From positions 496,001 to 560,000 of the forward strand of contig NZ_CP099582.1 in assembly GCF_024022995.1 (NCBI RefSeq): a stretch of 64,000 bases of DNA. The letters run 5' to 3'. This DNA comes from Thermococcus aggregans. GTDB lineage: Archaea; Methanobacteriota_B; Thermococci; Thermococcales; Thermococcaceae. Each line of letters begins with the position of its first letter. The first letter of the stretch is position 1. Positions 34,913 through 42,004 of this stretch are shown here, piece after piece. A program made the position numbers and the translations under genes. Under the pieces are notes generated by a model. That model saw nothing but the letters and a program-made list of their open reading frames with translations. It made no database searches and had not been told where the DNA came from.

Positions 34913-35600
34913 GCTCTATCACCTCAAAGGAATTGTGCATCAAATCAACGATAAGCAGCTTATTTGCCAACACTTCTCCTTTACCGGTCAACAGCTTTAT
35001 GACTTCCGCCGTTTGTATTGTGCCAATAACTCCAGCTGTTGCCCCCACAATCGGAAAGTTCTCTTTCTTCTTCGGCGGGGCAGGAAAGATTTCTCTAAGG
35101 CTTTTTGTTTTTCCCGGAATTATAGTGGTTACCTGTCCATAAAAGCTCTCAACGGCTCCGTGAACTAAGGGAATACCCTTCTCGTGGGCAAATTCATCTA
35201 GCAAGTACCTCGTCTCGAAGTTGTCCAAGCAGTCAACTATAACGTCAACGTCTTTGAGAACATCTCTTATGTTTTCCCTTGTGAGCTTTCCTACAAAGGT
35301 ATCTATCTTGATGTCTGAATTAAAGCGCTCAAGCTTCCATTTTGCGGATATTGGCTTCGGGTTTTTGCCTACGTCCTCTTCCCAATGGAGAATCTGCCTG
35401 TTTAAATTACTTAACTCTGGGAGTTGTTCATCTATAAGCAAGAGATTTACCCCTGCAGCGGCTAAATAATACGCTACCGGGCTTCCTAAGCCGCCAACAC
35501 CCACCACTGCCACTTTGCTTCTTTTGAGCTTTTCTTGCCCCTCAATACCAAAAATTCTAATCTGCCTATCATATCTTTCCAGCTCTCTTTCCGTTAACAT
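34902..35600 (-). CDS. moeB: MoeB/ThiF-type adenylyltransferase for MoaD
   Basis: Activates the C terminus of MoaD by adenylation. Nucleotide motif VVGVGGLGSPVAYYLAAAGV, the Arg/Asn-rich ELSNLNRQILHWEEDVGKNP and the DCLDNFETRYLLDEFA block are present. The zinc-ribbon cysteines of E. coli MoeB are absent, common in archaea. The second Met (35600) was chosen because GGTGG lies 6 nt before it; the ATG at 35606 leaves no spacing. The first codons overlap the moaD stop region. Confidence 0.88.
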   Translation of the reverse strand: MLTERELERYDRQIRIFGIEGQEKLKRSKVAVVGVGGLGSPVAYYLAAAGVNLLLIDEQLPELSNLNRQILHWEEDVGKNPKPISAKWKLERFNSDIKIDTFVGKLTRENIRDVLKDVDVIVDCLDNFETRYLLDEFAHEKGIPLVHGAVESFYGQVTTIIPGKTKSLREIFPAPPKKKENFPIVGATAGVIGTIQTAEVIKLLTGKGEVLANKLLIVDLMHNSFEVIELED

Positions 35601-35602
35601 TG

Positions 35603-35872
35603 TCATCCACCACTTGTTGGAGGGAATAGTGCTACAACGTCTCCATCTTTCAATTCTTCGTCAAAAGAGGCATATCTGCCGTTTCTTGACATGTTTACAT
35701 CTGCATTGTCGTCGTAGTCTTCACCAAAAACTTCATTTTTAAACTCTGGATGGAGCTCCCTTATCTTTTTAATGAGGTCTCTTATCTTGCTCCCCTCTGG
35801 AAGCTCGATTTCCTCCTCTCCTGTTCCAGCAAGCTCCCTAAAGCGAGCAAAATATCTCACTTTTACTCTCAT
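35603..35872 (-). CDS. moaD: Molybdopterin synthase small subunit MoaD
   Basis: Ubiquitin-fold sulfur carrier of 89 residues ending in the required Gly-Gly (VALFPPTSGG). The body RVKVRYFARFRELAGTGEEEIELPEGSKIRDLIKKI is typical. The start at Met 35872 follows GGTGAGAAA; the longer in-frame start adds five residues without support. First gene of the moaD-moeB-moaE unit. Confidence 0.93.
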   Translation of the reverse strand: MRVKVRYFARFRELAGTGEEEIELPEGSKIRDLIKKIRELHPEFKNEVFGEDYDDNADVNMSRNGRYASFDEELKDGDVVALFPPTSGG

Positions 35873-35927
35873 TTTCTCACCAGTCAAAAATTACTCGGTG
35901 CATCTTATAAAATGTTTGTTAATAAGC

Positions 35928-36434
35928 TCACCAAGGAACGCTTTTCCACTTTAGCTTATATGCGAGAACATTTGCTCCCCAATGGATAAATGGAGTTACA
36001 ACTAAAAGGAACAATACTTGTCCCGTTGTGATGGTTTTTATTGGATACGCTAAAATCAGTGCAGAAATCAAAAAGCCCCACTGATCAAGACCGACTGCTG
36101 GATAGCCTCTCTCCATGCCTATTCTTCTCTTGACAAAACTTCCTATGAGATCTCCAAGAAGAGCCCCAAGGGAGAGTGCAAAGCTTAGCTTTAAGGCAAC
36201 TGAGAACGAGCCGTAAAAATCTGGTTTGATTTGATACTGGATGATCCCTATTAGAATTCCGGTAAATAAGCCCCCGAAAAATCCCCTCCAAGTTTTTCCA
36301 TCCCCAAGAATTCTCCTTCCGTCAATAAACTTCTTTCCAAAGTCCATTGGAGTTTTGCCCTTGAAGATTACTGGAGAGGCGTTTGCAAAATATGCTGGGA
36401 GGATGTACCATAAGGCTTCAGCTAGCTCATTCAT
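35928..36434 (-). CDS. carS: CDP-archaeol synthase
   Basis: Makes CDP-archaeol from CTP and digeranylgeranylglyceryl phosphate in membrane lipid synthesis. An integral membrane protein of 168 residues with about five helices. Family marks are FANASPVIFKG, PMDFGKKFIDGRRILGDGKTWRGFFGGLFTGILIG, LGDLIGSFVKRRIGMERGYPAVGLDQWGFL. No other lipid gene adjoins. Confidence 0.92.
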   Translation of the reverse strand: MNELAEALWYILPAYFANASPVIFKGKTPMDFGKKFIDGRRILGDGKTWRGFFGGLFTGILIGIIQYQIKPDFYGSFSVALKLSFALSLGALLGDLIGSFVKRRIGMERGYPAVGLDQWGFLISALILAYPIKTITTGQVLFLLVVTPFIHWGANVLAYKLKWKSVPW

Positions 36435-36467
36435 TTAACCACCGCCTTAATTAATCTAAGCTTGTTT

Positions 36468-37004
36468 TTAAGGGTTTTTACTGTTTAGCTTTTTCTCAAG
36501 GCACTCTAAGAGCGCTTGTAGGATCTCTTCATCTTCATGTTTCAAAAAGATGTTTATAATTTTCTCTGCAATAGCGTTTCTTCTGAGAGCAAATTCTATT
36601 CTCTGTCTAATTTTTTTTGCCTCTTCGCTTTCGTCGTTCTCTATCTCCTTTAACGCTCTCAAAAGGTTTTCCCGAGTTTGCCTTATGTCTTCCTCTATTT
36701 TCTTATAATACGCTTCTTTTCTCCATTCTCGAATGTTCTTTATTGCGGTATAGTATGCTTTTTTGTCTCCTGGTTTTTTGATCCTTTTTACCAAGCCGAC
36801 ATTTTCCAGTAGCTTGAGAGCCGTACTTACATGAGAAAGAGAGTATCCCGTCCTCTCGGCAATTTCTCCCAGGCTTAGGGGCTCATCTTCAAAGAAGAGC
36901 AGGCCGTAGATATACCCATAAAGCTCACTTAATCCAAATCTCCTTGCAGTATTTGCGAAGTGCTCCATCATGATCTTTTTGGCATTTTCCACGCTCAATT
37001 TCAT
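36468..37004 (-). CDS. GbsR/MarR-type winged-helix transcriptional regulator
   Basis: A 178-residue regulator. The winged helix lies at residues ~20-85 (LYGYIYGLLFFEDEPLSLGEIAERTGYSLSHVSTALKLLENVGLVKRIKKPGDKKAYY); the rest is helical, as in GbsR relatives, and probably dimerises. Its start overlaps the RAM-domain gene by 4 bp, so the two are one operon behind the palindrome at 37268. It is the best candidate to bind that palindrome and its twin before the RND exporter (41970). Confidence 0.8.
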   Translation of the reverse strand: MKLSVENAKKIMMEHFANTARRFGLSELYGYIYGLLFFEDEPLSLGEIAERTGYSLSHVSTALKLLENVGLVKRIKKPGDKKAYYTAIKNIREWRKEAYYKKIEEDIRQTRENLLRALKEIENDESEEAKKIRQRIEFALRRNAIAEKIINIFLKHEDEEILQALLECLEKKLNSKNP

Positions 37005-37228
37005 CCCTCCTCAGCAATAAGCGTCTCAGTACGTAATATGCCTCCCTTCCTTAAAAGCTCATTTTTAATGTTTGAGAGTTCTTTTAAATCTCTGACTTCG
37101 AGTTTAGCGAGTATATCATAATCTCCATAGAGTCGATGTACTTCGAGAGTCTGAGGAAGACCTTCTAAAAACTCCAGGATCTCGAAATCATATCTTGAGT
37201 TAGTCACCAGGATCATGAAAACTTTCAT
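37001..37228 (-). CDS. Stand-alone Lrp/AsnC ligand-binding (RAM) domain protein
   Basis: A 75-residue protein of the C-terminal Lrp type without a DNA-binding domain: KVFMILVTNSRYDFEILEFLEGLPQTLEVHRLYGDYDILAKLEVRDLKELSNIKNELLRKGG. The start at Met 37228 follows GGGGGCACT; the longer frame runs through the promoter and operator and was rejected. It may sense a small molecule for the regulator encoded directly downstream; this is inference from the operon. Confidence 0.82.
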   Translation of the reverse strand: MKVFMILVTNSRYDFEILEFLEGLPQTLEVHRLYGDYDILAKLEVRDLKELSNIKNELLRKGGILRTETLIAEEG

Positions 37229-37267
37229 AGTGCCCCCTGGGTTTGTCTTGGAATGTCCAACATATAA

Positions 37268-37291
37268 AACTTTCGGAAATTTCCGAAAGTT
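37268..37291 (-). promoter_or_regulatory. Perfect 24-bp palindromic operator of the RAM-GbsR operon
   Basis: The core CTTTCGGAAATTTCCGAAAG (37270-37289) is flanked symmetrically by AA and TT. A TATA-like TTTTATAT lies immediately downstream on the minus strand (37262-37269), so the palindrome covers the BRE position, ~40 bp before the RAM gene start. The same arms occur at 41970-41989. Confidence 0.8.
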
Positions 37292-37370
37292 GTGGAATCC
37301 CAGTGATTCCATCTTTACGTGCCATTTGATAAAACTGATTAAAGATGTTAAAGTAGTAGCCCCCGCAGGC

Positions 37371-38981
37371 TTAAATGATTGGTTTGGATGATTTATTTTC
37401 AAGTTTTTGTGTTCTATTCTGATTTATGGCTTCGTGGAATATTTTCAGATACGTGGATAAATGCTTGGTGTATACTTCTTCGAGGATTTTGATTGTATAC
37501 TCATCGAGTTTCTTTGCTGAGTTTAGAATCTTTCTTTGAACTAAAAAGCTCTCCACGGGGAGCTTTAAGAAATTCTTTATGTAATGCGGGAGCCTACGGA
37601 TGACGTATCTCTTACCTGTGCTCAGGATTGGTTTTGAATACTTTTCGGACTTTCCTCTGATACCGTGAAGCCACTTTTTGAAGTAAAACATGTACGTCTT
37701 CTCCCGGCTCTCAAAGTAGAGCCTCCAGAGTTTTTCTTTTGTCCGCATTACTGGGTGCAGAACGTCGTATAAATCCCAGTCAAAGGTTAGAATTAGTCTA
37801 TCCTTAAGCGCTCTGTAAAAGGAATCACTGCCTGGTAGAGGGGTGTATATGGAGATTTGAACCGCGTCAAGCCCGTGGTCACCAAGCATCTGGACGAACT
37901 TATAAGTTGCTTTTCTATCCTCCCTAGACTCATAGGGTGCCCCGATTATAACCCCGCCGTAAGTGACTATTCCCTGTTCGCTGAGTAGTTGGATGGCTCT
38001 GAAGGTATCGTTTTTTCTCAACCCCTTTCTCATGGCCTTCAAAACCTCTTCGCTACCGGATTCAATGCCCATAAAAGCCACTTTGACTCCAGCTTCTGCA
38101 AGCTTCTCTGCAAGTTCTGGGTGTTTTGCGATTATATCCGCCCTTATTTGAATTATGTAGTTTATGTCGTTAAGTCCTTCTTCTATTATAGAATCGAGAA
38201 GCTTAATTCTCTCTTCATATTTGTAGGGAACAACAAAATTGTCATCAACAAAAAACACCCAGTTGTATCCGAGGCTCTTCACGAATTTTAACTCTTCCAC
38301 AACACGCTCGTTGCTCTTAAACCTCCACGCATGCCCCCACATGGCGGAGGCACTGCAGAACTCACAGTTGTAGGGGCATCCCCTGGAGGTTTCTATTGAC
38401 GCAATCCTCGCGTTTTCTCCCACAATTGTTGCCTTATACGCATTTGGATCAAGTAAATCGTAAGCCGGCATCGGCAGGTTATCAAGATTGAGGATGGGTC
38501 CGCGATAAGAAACGTTAACTTTCTCACCATCTCTGTATGCTATACCCCTAACGTTGCTAACATCCCTCCCTTCTTTCAGCGCCACAACGAGCTCCCTAAA
38601 CGTGCTTTCTCCTTCTCCGACGACAACAACGTCGACTCTCTCTCTCAACACAAGGGGGTAAGTGAACGTTGCGTGGTGCCCACCAAAAACGACAAGGGAT
38701 TCAACTCCTCTCTCCCTCATTTTTCTGACAATCCTCAGAGAGGGATTTACGTATGTGGACGCTATGGTTGTGAAACCTACAACGTCGGGGTTGAAGGCCT
38801 CTATTTCTTTCAGAGTCTCCTCCTCACTGAGATTTTTCGCTTCCGCGTCGATTATCTTTACCTCTGCGATGTCTCTAACGGCTCCAGCTAAGGATGCAAG
38901 GCCCAACGGGGGAGCAATGTACCCATAAGCTGAGGCGTATCCGCTTTCTCCGGGGTTTGTCCTAACAAGTGCAACTCTCAT
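37371..38981 (-). CDS. B12-binding-domain radical SAM protein (COG1032-like)
   Basis: A 536-residue protein: N-terminal cobalamin-binding-like Rossmann domain (~1-150; PPLGLASLAGAVRD, NPDVVGFTTIASTY, GGHHATFTYPL, VGEGE), then a radical SAM barrel with Cys202/206/209 (SRGCPYNCEFCSAS). About 120 C-terminal residues are basic with no recognised domain (ends KLENKSSKPII). The usual DxHxxG cobalamin ligand is not seen. Substrate unknown. Its start overlaps the tautomerase-like gene by 4 bp. Confidence 0.8.
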   Translation of the reverse strand: MRVALVRTNPGESGYASAYGYIAPPLGLASLAGAVRDIAEVKIIDAEAKNLSEEETLKEIEAFNPDVVGFTTIASTYVNPSLRIVRKMRERGVESLVVFGGHHATFTYPLVLRERVDVVVVGEGESTFRELVVALKEGRDVSNVRGIAYRDGEKVNVSYRGPILNLDNLPMPAYDLLDPNAYKATIVGENARIASIETSRGCPYNCEFCSASAMWGHAWRFKSNERVVEELKFVKSLGYNWVFFVDDNFVVPYKYEERIKLLDSIIEEGLNDINYIIQIRADIIAKHPELAEKLAEAGVKVAFMGIESGSEEVLKAMRKGLRKNDTFRAIQLLSEQGIVTYGGVIIGAPYESREDRKATYKFVQMLGDHGLDAVQISIYTPLPGSDSFYRALKDRLILTFDWDLYDVLHPVMRTKEKLWRLYFESREKTYMFYFKKWLHGIRGKSEKYSKPILSTGKRYVIRRLPHYIKNFLKLPVESFLVQRKILNSAKKLDEYTIKILEEVYTKHLSTYLKIFHEAINQNRTQKLENKSSKPII

Positions 38982-39181
38982 TTTTCTCCCCTCATTGTTT
39001 TTCGTTTTCTGTCCAGTAGAAGCTCCCCATTAATACCCACGTTCTCGGGTGGGTTCTCCTTTATAAGAACAGTTATGTGTTCTATCCCGTAAACCTCTGA
39101 TGCTACCTCAGTAAGTCTTTTTACGAGCTTCCTTTTCTTCTCAACACTAATTGGTGGGCCTTCAACAAGTATGGTCGGCAT
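38978..39181 (-). CDS. 4-oxalocrotonate tautomerase-family small protein
   Basis: A 67-residue protein starting Met-Pro, so the catalytic N-terminal proline is available after Met removal (PTILVEGPPISVEKKRKLVKRLTEVASEVYGIEHITVLIKENPPENVGINGELLL). The fold and length match the tautomerase family. It is coupled to the radical SAM gene by a 4-bp overlap; substrate unknown. Confidence 0.82.
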   Translation of the reverse strand: MPTILVEGPPISVEKKRKLVKRLTEVASEVYGIEHITVLIKENPPENVGINGELLLDRKRKTMRGEK

Positions 39182-39471
39182 TTTACCACCTCACTCGAAA
39201 ATGGGTTGAAGTATAATCCACTCCTTGCTTACGCAGGGGGCTTTATGGGGAGTTTGCCCCTTACAGGCCGGTTCACACACTACCTCACTCCTTATCCTCC
39301 GCGATTACTTTACACCAGTCCTTGCGGGCTGTCCAGCTATTTGTCTGTTATATAAGGTAAGGTCATTATATTCTGTATTCTCAGAGGATTTAAACCTTGC
39401 TAATTTATTCCCCTTGTGTATCCCCTTTCGGAAGGGGACTTCTCGCCTGGTGAGTTGAAGGAGGAATGGTA
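39182..39471. other. 290-bp gap without a convincing gene; hairpin near its right end
   Basis: No coding sequence convinces me here; the short open frames are low-quality. CCCCTTTCGGAAGGGG at 39422-39437 forms a 6-bp stem with a short loop. The part 39229-39340 is GC-richer and looks structured, and includes GGGGGC and TGGGGAGTTTGCCCCTT. It might be an RNA gene or the decayed end of an insertion element; I could not identify either. Confidence 0.35.
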
Positions 39472-39882
39472 TCACAGGAGAGCAGAGAGGAGTTTCATTA
39501 GCCCCAGCTTATCTTTAATTTCGACGTTATTCATTCCAAGAATGCCGGGATTTGCTTTAAAGCCCATTATCACAACATCCCTACCCCGATATTTGATGAT
39601 GAGTGTTTTTCTCTCTTCGCTTAGCTCTTCTCCAACCTCTGCTATGAGTCTCATGACGTCCGGGATGCTTTTTACAGTCTTTGTGATGTCACTCTTCATA
39701 CTCTCCTTCAGTGCCTTTGCAAGCTTGGTTATCTCCTCCGGGCTTGATATATCCGCAATTACCTCATCTCTGCTTATTGTAATAAAATTGTCTCCAACCT
39801 TTATCTCAAGTGAACCCTCTGCTATTAAGCTCTGAAGCCTGGAAAGCATTTCTACAAGGGTTTTCGCATTCACCACTCTCAC
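39472..39882 (-). CDS. Conserved-looking hypothetical protein
   Basis: A 136-residue, soluble, alpha/beta protein with no family I recognise. Features are an N-terminal helix (NAKTLVEMLSRLQSLIAEG), a beta-rich stretch (SLEIKVGDNFITISRDEVIADI), a helical middle and a hydrophobic strand pair (RKTLIIKYRGRDVVIMGFKANPGIL). It lies 25 bp after the next small gene and probably shares its transcript. Confidence 0.65.
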   Translation of the reverse strand: MRVVNAKTLVEMLSRLQSLIAEGSLEIKVGDNFITISRDEVIADISSPEEITKLAKALKESMKSDITKTVKSIPDVMRLIAEVGEELSEERKTLIIKYRGRDVVIMGFKANPGILGMNNVEIKDKLGLMKLLSALL

Positions 39883-39907
39883 CCTAAAAAATAAAATAAG
39901 GGAGAAA

Positions 39908-40222
39908 TCATTCCTTCTTCAGTGGAGCAAATTTTATTGTAACCTCTCCATCCAAGGTCAGCTTGTCAAACTTGATGTGAAGCTCTGTTTCACTGCCTTT
40001 GACCGTTTCAATAATTTTCTCCATGTCCACTTTTGGAAGCAGCTTTTCCTTTGCCTCTACAATGGAGGTTATGACCTCCTCTATTTTGGGTTTTGGAATT
40101 TCTGGCACATGCTTCTTTAACTCCTCAAGTGTCTCAACGGCTTTCTCCAGCTTCTCGAGTGTTGCTTTATCTACGGCAATTCTTACTTCTCCTTCTTCTT
40201 TCTCAATCTCCACCTTCGGCAT
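39908..40222 (-). CDS. Small acidic/lysine-rich hypothetical protein
   Basis: A 104-residue protein: short strand, a Lys/Glu helix (DKATLEKLEKAVETLEELKKHVPEIPKPKIEEVI), and a C-terminal beta segment (TELHIKFDKLTLDGEVTIKFAPLKKE). Start Met 40222 was chosen over 40231 from the GGGGTGTTGGC spacing. It directly follows the radical SAM gene (18 bp) and may be co-expressed. Function unknown. Confidence 0.65.
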   Translation of the reverse strand: MPKVEIEKEEGEVRIAVDKATLEKLEKAVETLEELKKHVPEIPKPKIEEVITSIVEAKEKLLPKVDMEKIIETVKGSETELHIKFDKLTLDGEVTIKFAPLKKE

Positions 40223-40240
40223 AGCCAACACCCCCTTTTT

Positions 40241-41851
40241 CTAATACGCTTCAATTAACGATGGAACTGAGTGCCACTTGTGTTCATCAACATCGATTTT
40301 AACCTCCAACGGCTCAAGCCTTTTGTCTGGATTAAATCCGTGCTTGATTCCCCACTTTCTTAGGTGTTCAACGACTAAACGCGCTCCAACCCTTGCTAAT
40401 GGGTAGAATGGAAGCAAGAACGGATTGCCCCGCATAACCATCGGTAGGCCCTTAACCACTTCCCTATAGAGGTGCCTCCAAGCATGGTAGAGATGCAGGA
40501 AGCGGCCTTCGGTCATCATCTCCTCAACGTTGAAGAACTCCTTATCTTTAAGCAGGCCCATAGGGATAAATGCCAATGGTGTTACTGTGAAGTGTGCCCT
40601 GTTGCCAAGCTTCTCTTCGAGCTCTTTTTCCATCGTTATTATAAGCTGAGCAGTCATTATCTCGTCTTCCTCAGTCTCTCCAGGGAGACCCAAGATAGTT
40701 GTGTAAGCTGGGAACCAGTAGTTTTTGTTGAAGACATAAGTGCCATTCAGCACAACCCAAGGCCATTCCTCAGGAGAGAAGGGCTTCATTTTATTCGCCA
40801 TGTACATTCCAATTAAAGCTGGCGAAGCGGTCTCAAGGCCTACCTGGATTCCAATCCAATGTCTCTCGTTCGCTCCCACAATTCTTGATATCTTCTCGAT
40901 CATCCCTGGGTTTGCCAAGGCTCCAGCTACAGCCCCGTGGGTCGGGTTTACGTTACGTGTGTGCCTCCTGGCCATCTCGAACAACTCAACTACTGCTTCG
41001 GCGTTTGGATAGAAGTTCTTTTTGTCCTCGACTTTGTAGAGGAAGATGTCCTCACTGTGGAGCCATGCGTGGTCTATGCCCGCTTTTATATTAAGTCTTA
41101 TCTCTTCTTCAATTTTCTCGAGAGGAATGTACCGGGCTACTCTTAAGTTGGGCTCGCAGAAGCGGCACCCTCTTCCACAGCCACGCATCACTTCTACGAT
41201 GCCTTTATACGAAGGTGCCACTATGGTCGGAATTTCCTCGACTTTTGGCCAGCTTTTAATGTGTATCGTTTCATCGGCATTGCCACTCTCTATGTCTCTA
41301 AAGATTTCCCCAACAACATGTTCAGCTTCTCCGATAACCACGTGGTCAATTTTGAGCTTTTCTCGTTCCTTTCGTTTAAAGTCAATCTGCCAGGATCCCG
41401 GGCCTCCAACGACGAGCTTAAACTTGTAGCCTTTTCTCTCCCTGACCCTGTTGATTCTCTCAACGAGTTCCTTGAACTTGACGCTCGTGTAGTTCGTCCA
41501 TTTTCCTCCGTTTGTAAACATCATACTTACCGGGCCCAGACCCATAGGATCCATCTCGTAAAGTGCTACAATTGTTGTTTTTTCATCTATAAACTGCTCT
41601 ATCTTCCTTGGATGAGCGACTACAACTTCCTCCCTTTTGAATCCCTGAGCGAGCAGCGCGGCTTCAATTTTCCTCAGTCCATAGGGCGCCATAGTTAGGA
41701 CTCCGTTGTTGTCTGGAACCTGGGAATCAAGAATTCTAAAAACCCAGCTTGGCAGCTTATCGACGGGAGCACAACCTAAGAAATCCAATAAGGGGACATC
41801 GTGATACGTGCTTGTCAATGTTTCATCAGTGCTCAGCACTATCCTTGTCAT
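40241..41851 (-). CDS. Radical SAM protein, COG1032-like
   Basis: A 536-residue enzyme. The N-terminal ~200 residues resemble a B12-binding domain (RKIEAALLAQGFKREEVVVAHP, FKLVVGGPGSWQID, VVIGEAEHVVGEIF); the cluster is Cys225/229/232 (MRGCGRGCRFCEPN). The distal part has TILGLPGETEEDE, as in elongator- and MiaB-type barrels. Start Met 41851 follows GGAGGTGATAACA. Substrate unknown; the two small genes downstream may be partners. Confidence 0.78.
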   Translation of the reverse strand: MTRIVLSTDETLTSTYHDVPLLDFLGCAPVDKLPSWVFRILDSQVPDNNGVLTMAPYGLRKIEAALLAQGFKREEVVVAHPRKIEQFIDEKTTIVALYEMDPMGLGPVSMMFTNGGKWTNYTSVKFKELVERINRVRERKGYKFKLVVGGPGSWQIDFKRKEREKLKIDHVVIGEAEHVVGEIFRDIESGNADETIHIKSWPKVEEIPTIVAPSYKGIVEVMRGCGRGCRFCEPNLRVARYIPLEKIEEEIRLNIKAGIDHAWLHSEDIFLYKVEDKKNFYPNAEAVVELFEMARRHTRNVNPTHGAVAGALANPGMIEKISRIVGANERHWIGIQVGLETASPALIGMYMANKMKPFSPEEWPWVVLNGTYVFNKNYWFPAYTTILGLPGETEEDEIMTAQLIITMEKELEEKLGNRAHFTVTPLAFIPMGLLKDKEFFNVEEMMTEGRFLHLYHAWRHLYREVVKGLPMVMRGNPFLLPFYPLARVGARLVVEHLRKWGIKHGFNPDKRLEPLEVKIDVDEHKWHSVPSLIEAY

Positions 41852-41969
41852 TGTTATCACCTCCATATACACCTTCATACATATGTAAAAAAAATTGCAT
41901 ATTTAAGTTTATTGGTTTGCCGGTTTTGAAGAAGTTCTCACAAAGCTTTTAAATGCAGATCATCTAAAT

Positions 41970-41989
41970 CTTTCGGAAAGTTCCGAAAG
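41970..41989 (+). promoter_or_regulatory. Palindromic operator of the RND exporter operon
   Basis: CTTTCGGAAAGTTCCGAAAG has 9-bp arms with centre AG. The arms are identical to those of the palindrome at 37268-37291 (centre AT). A TATA-like CTTTTAAATG lies at 41946-41955, so the operator covers the expected transcription start; GAGGTGA and ATG 42005 follow. This placement suits repression. Confidence 0.8.
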
Positions 41990-42004
41990 TTCAGAGGTGA
42001 GAGG

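Noticed and set aside
37229-37402. N-terminal extension of the RAM-domain protein (58 residues)
   Set aside because: It would be translated from the promoter, TATA and palindrome; the Met at 37228 has a ribosome site and matches the domain start.
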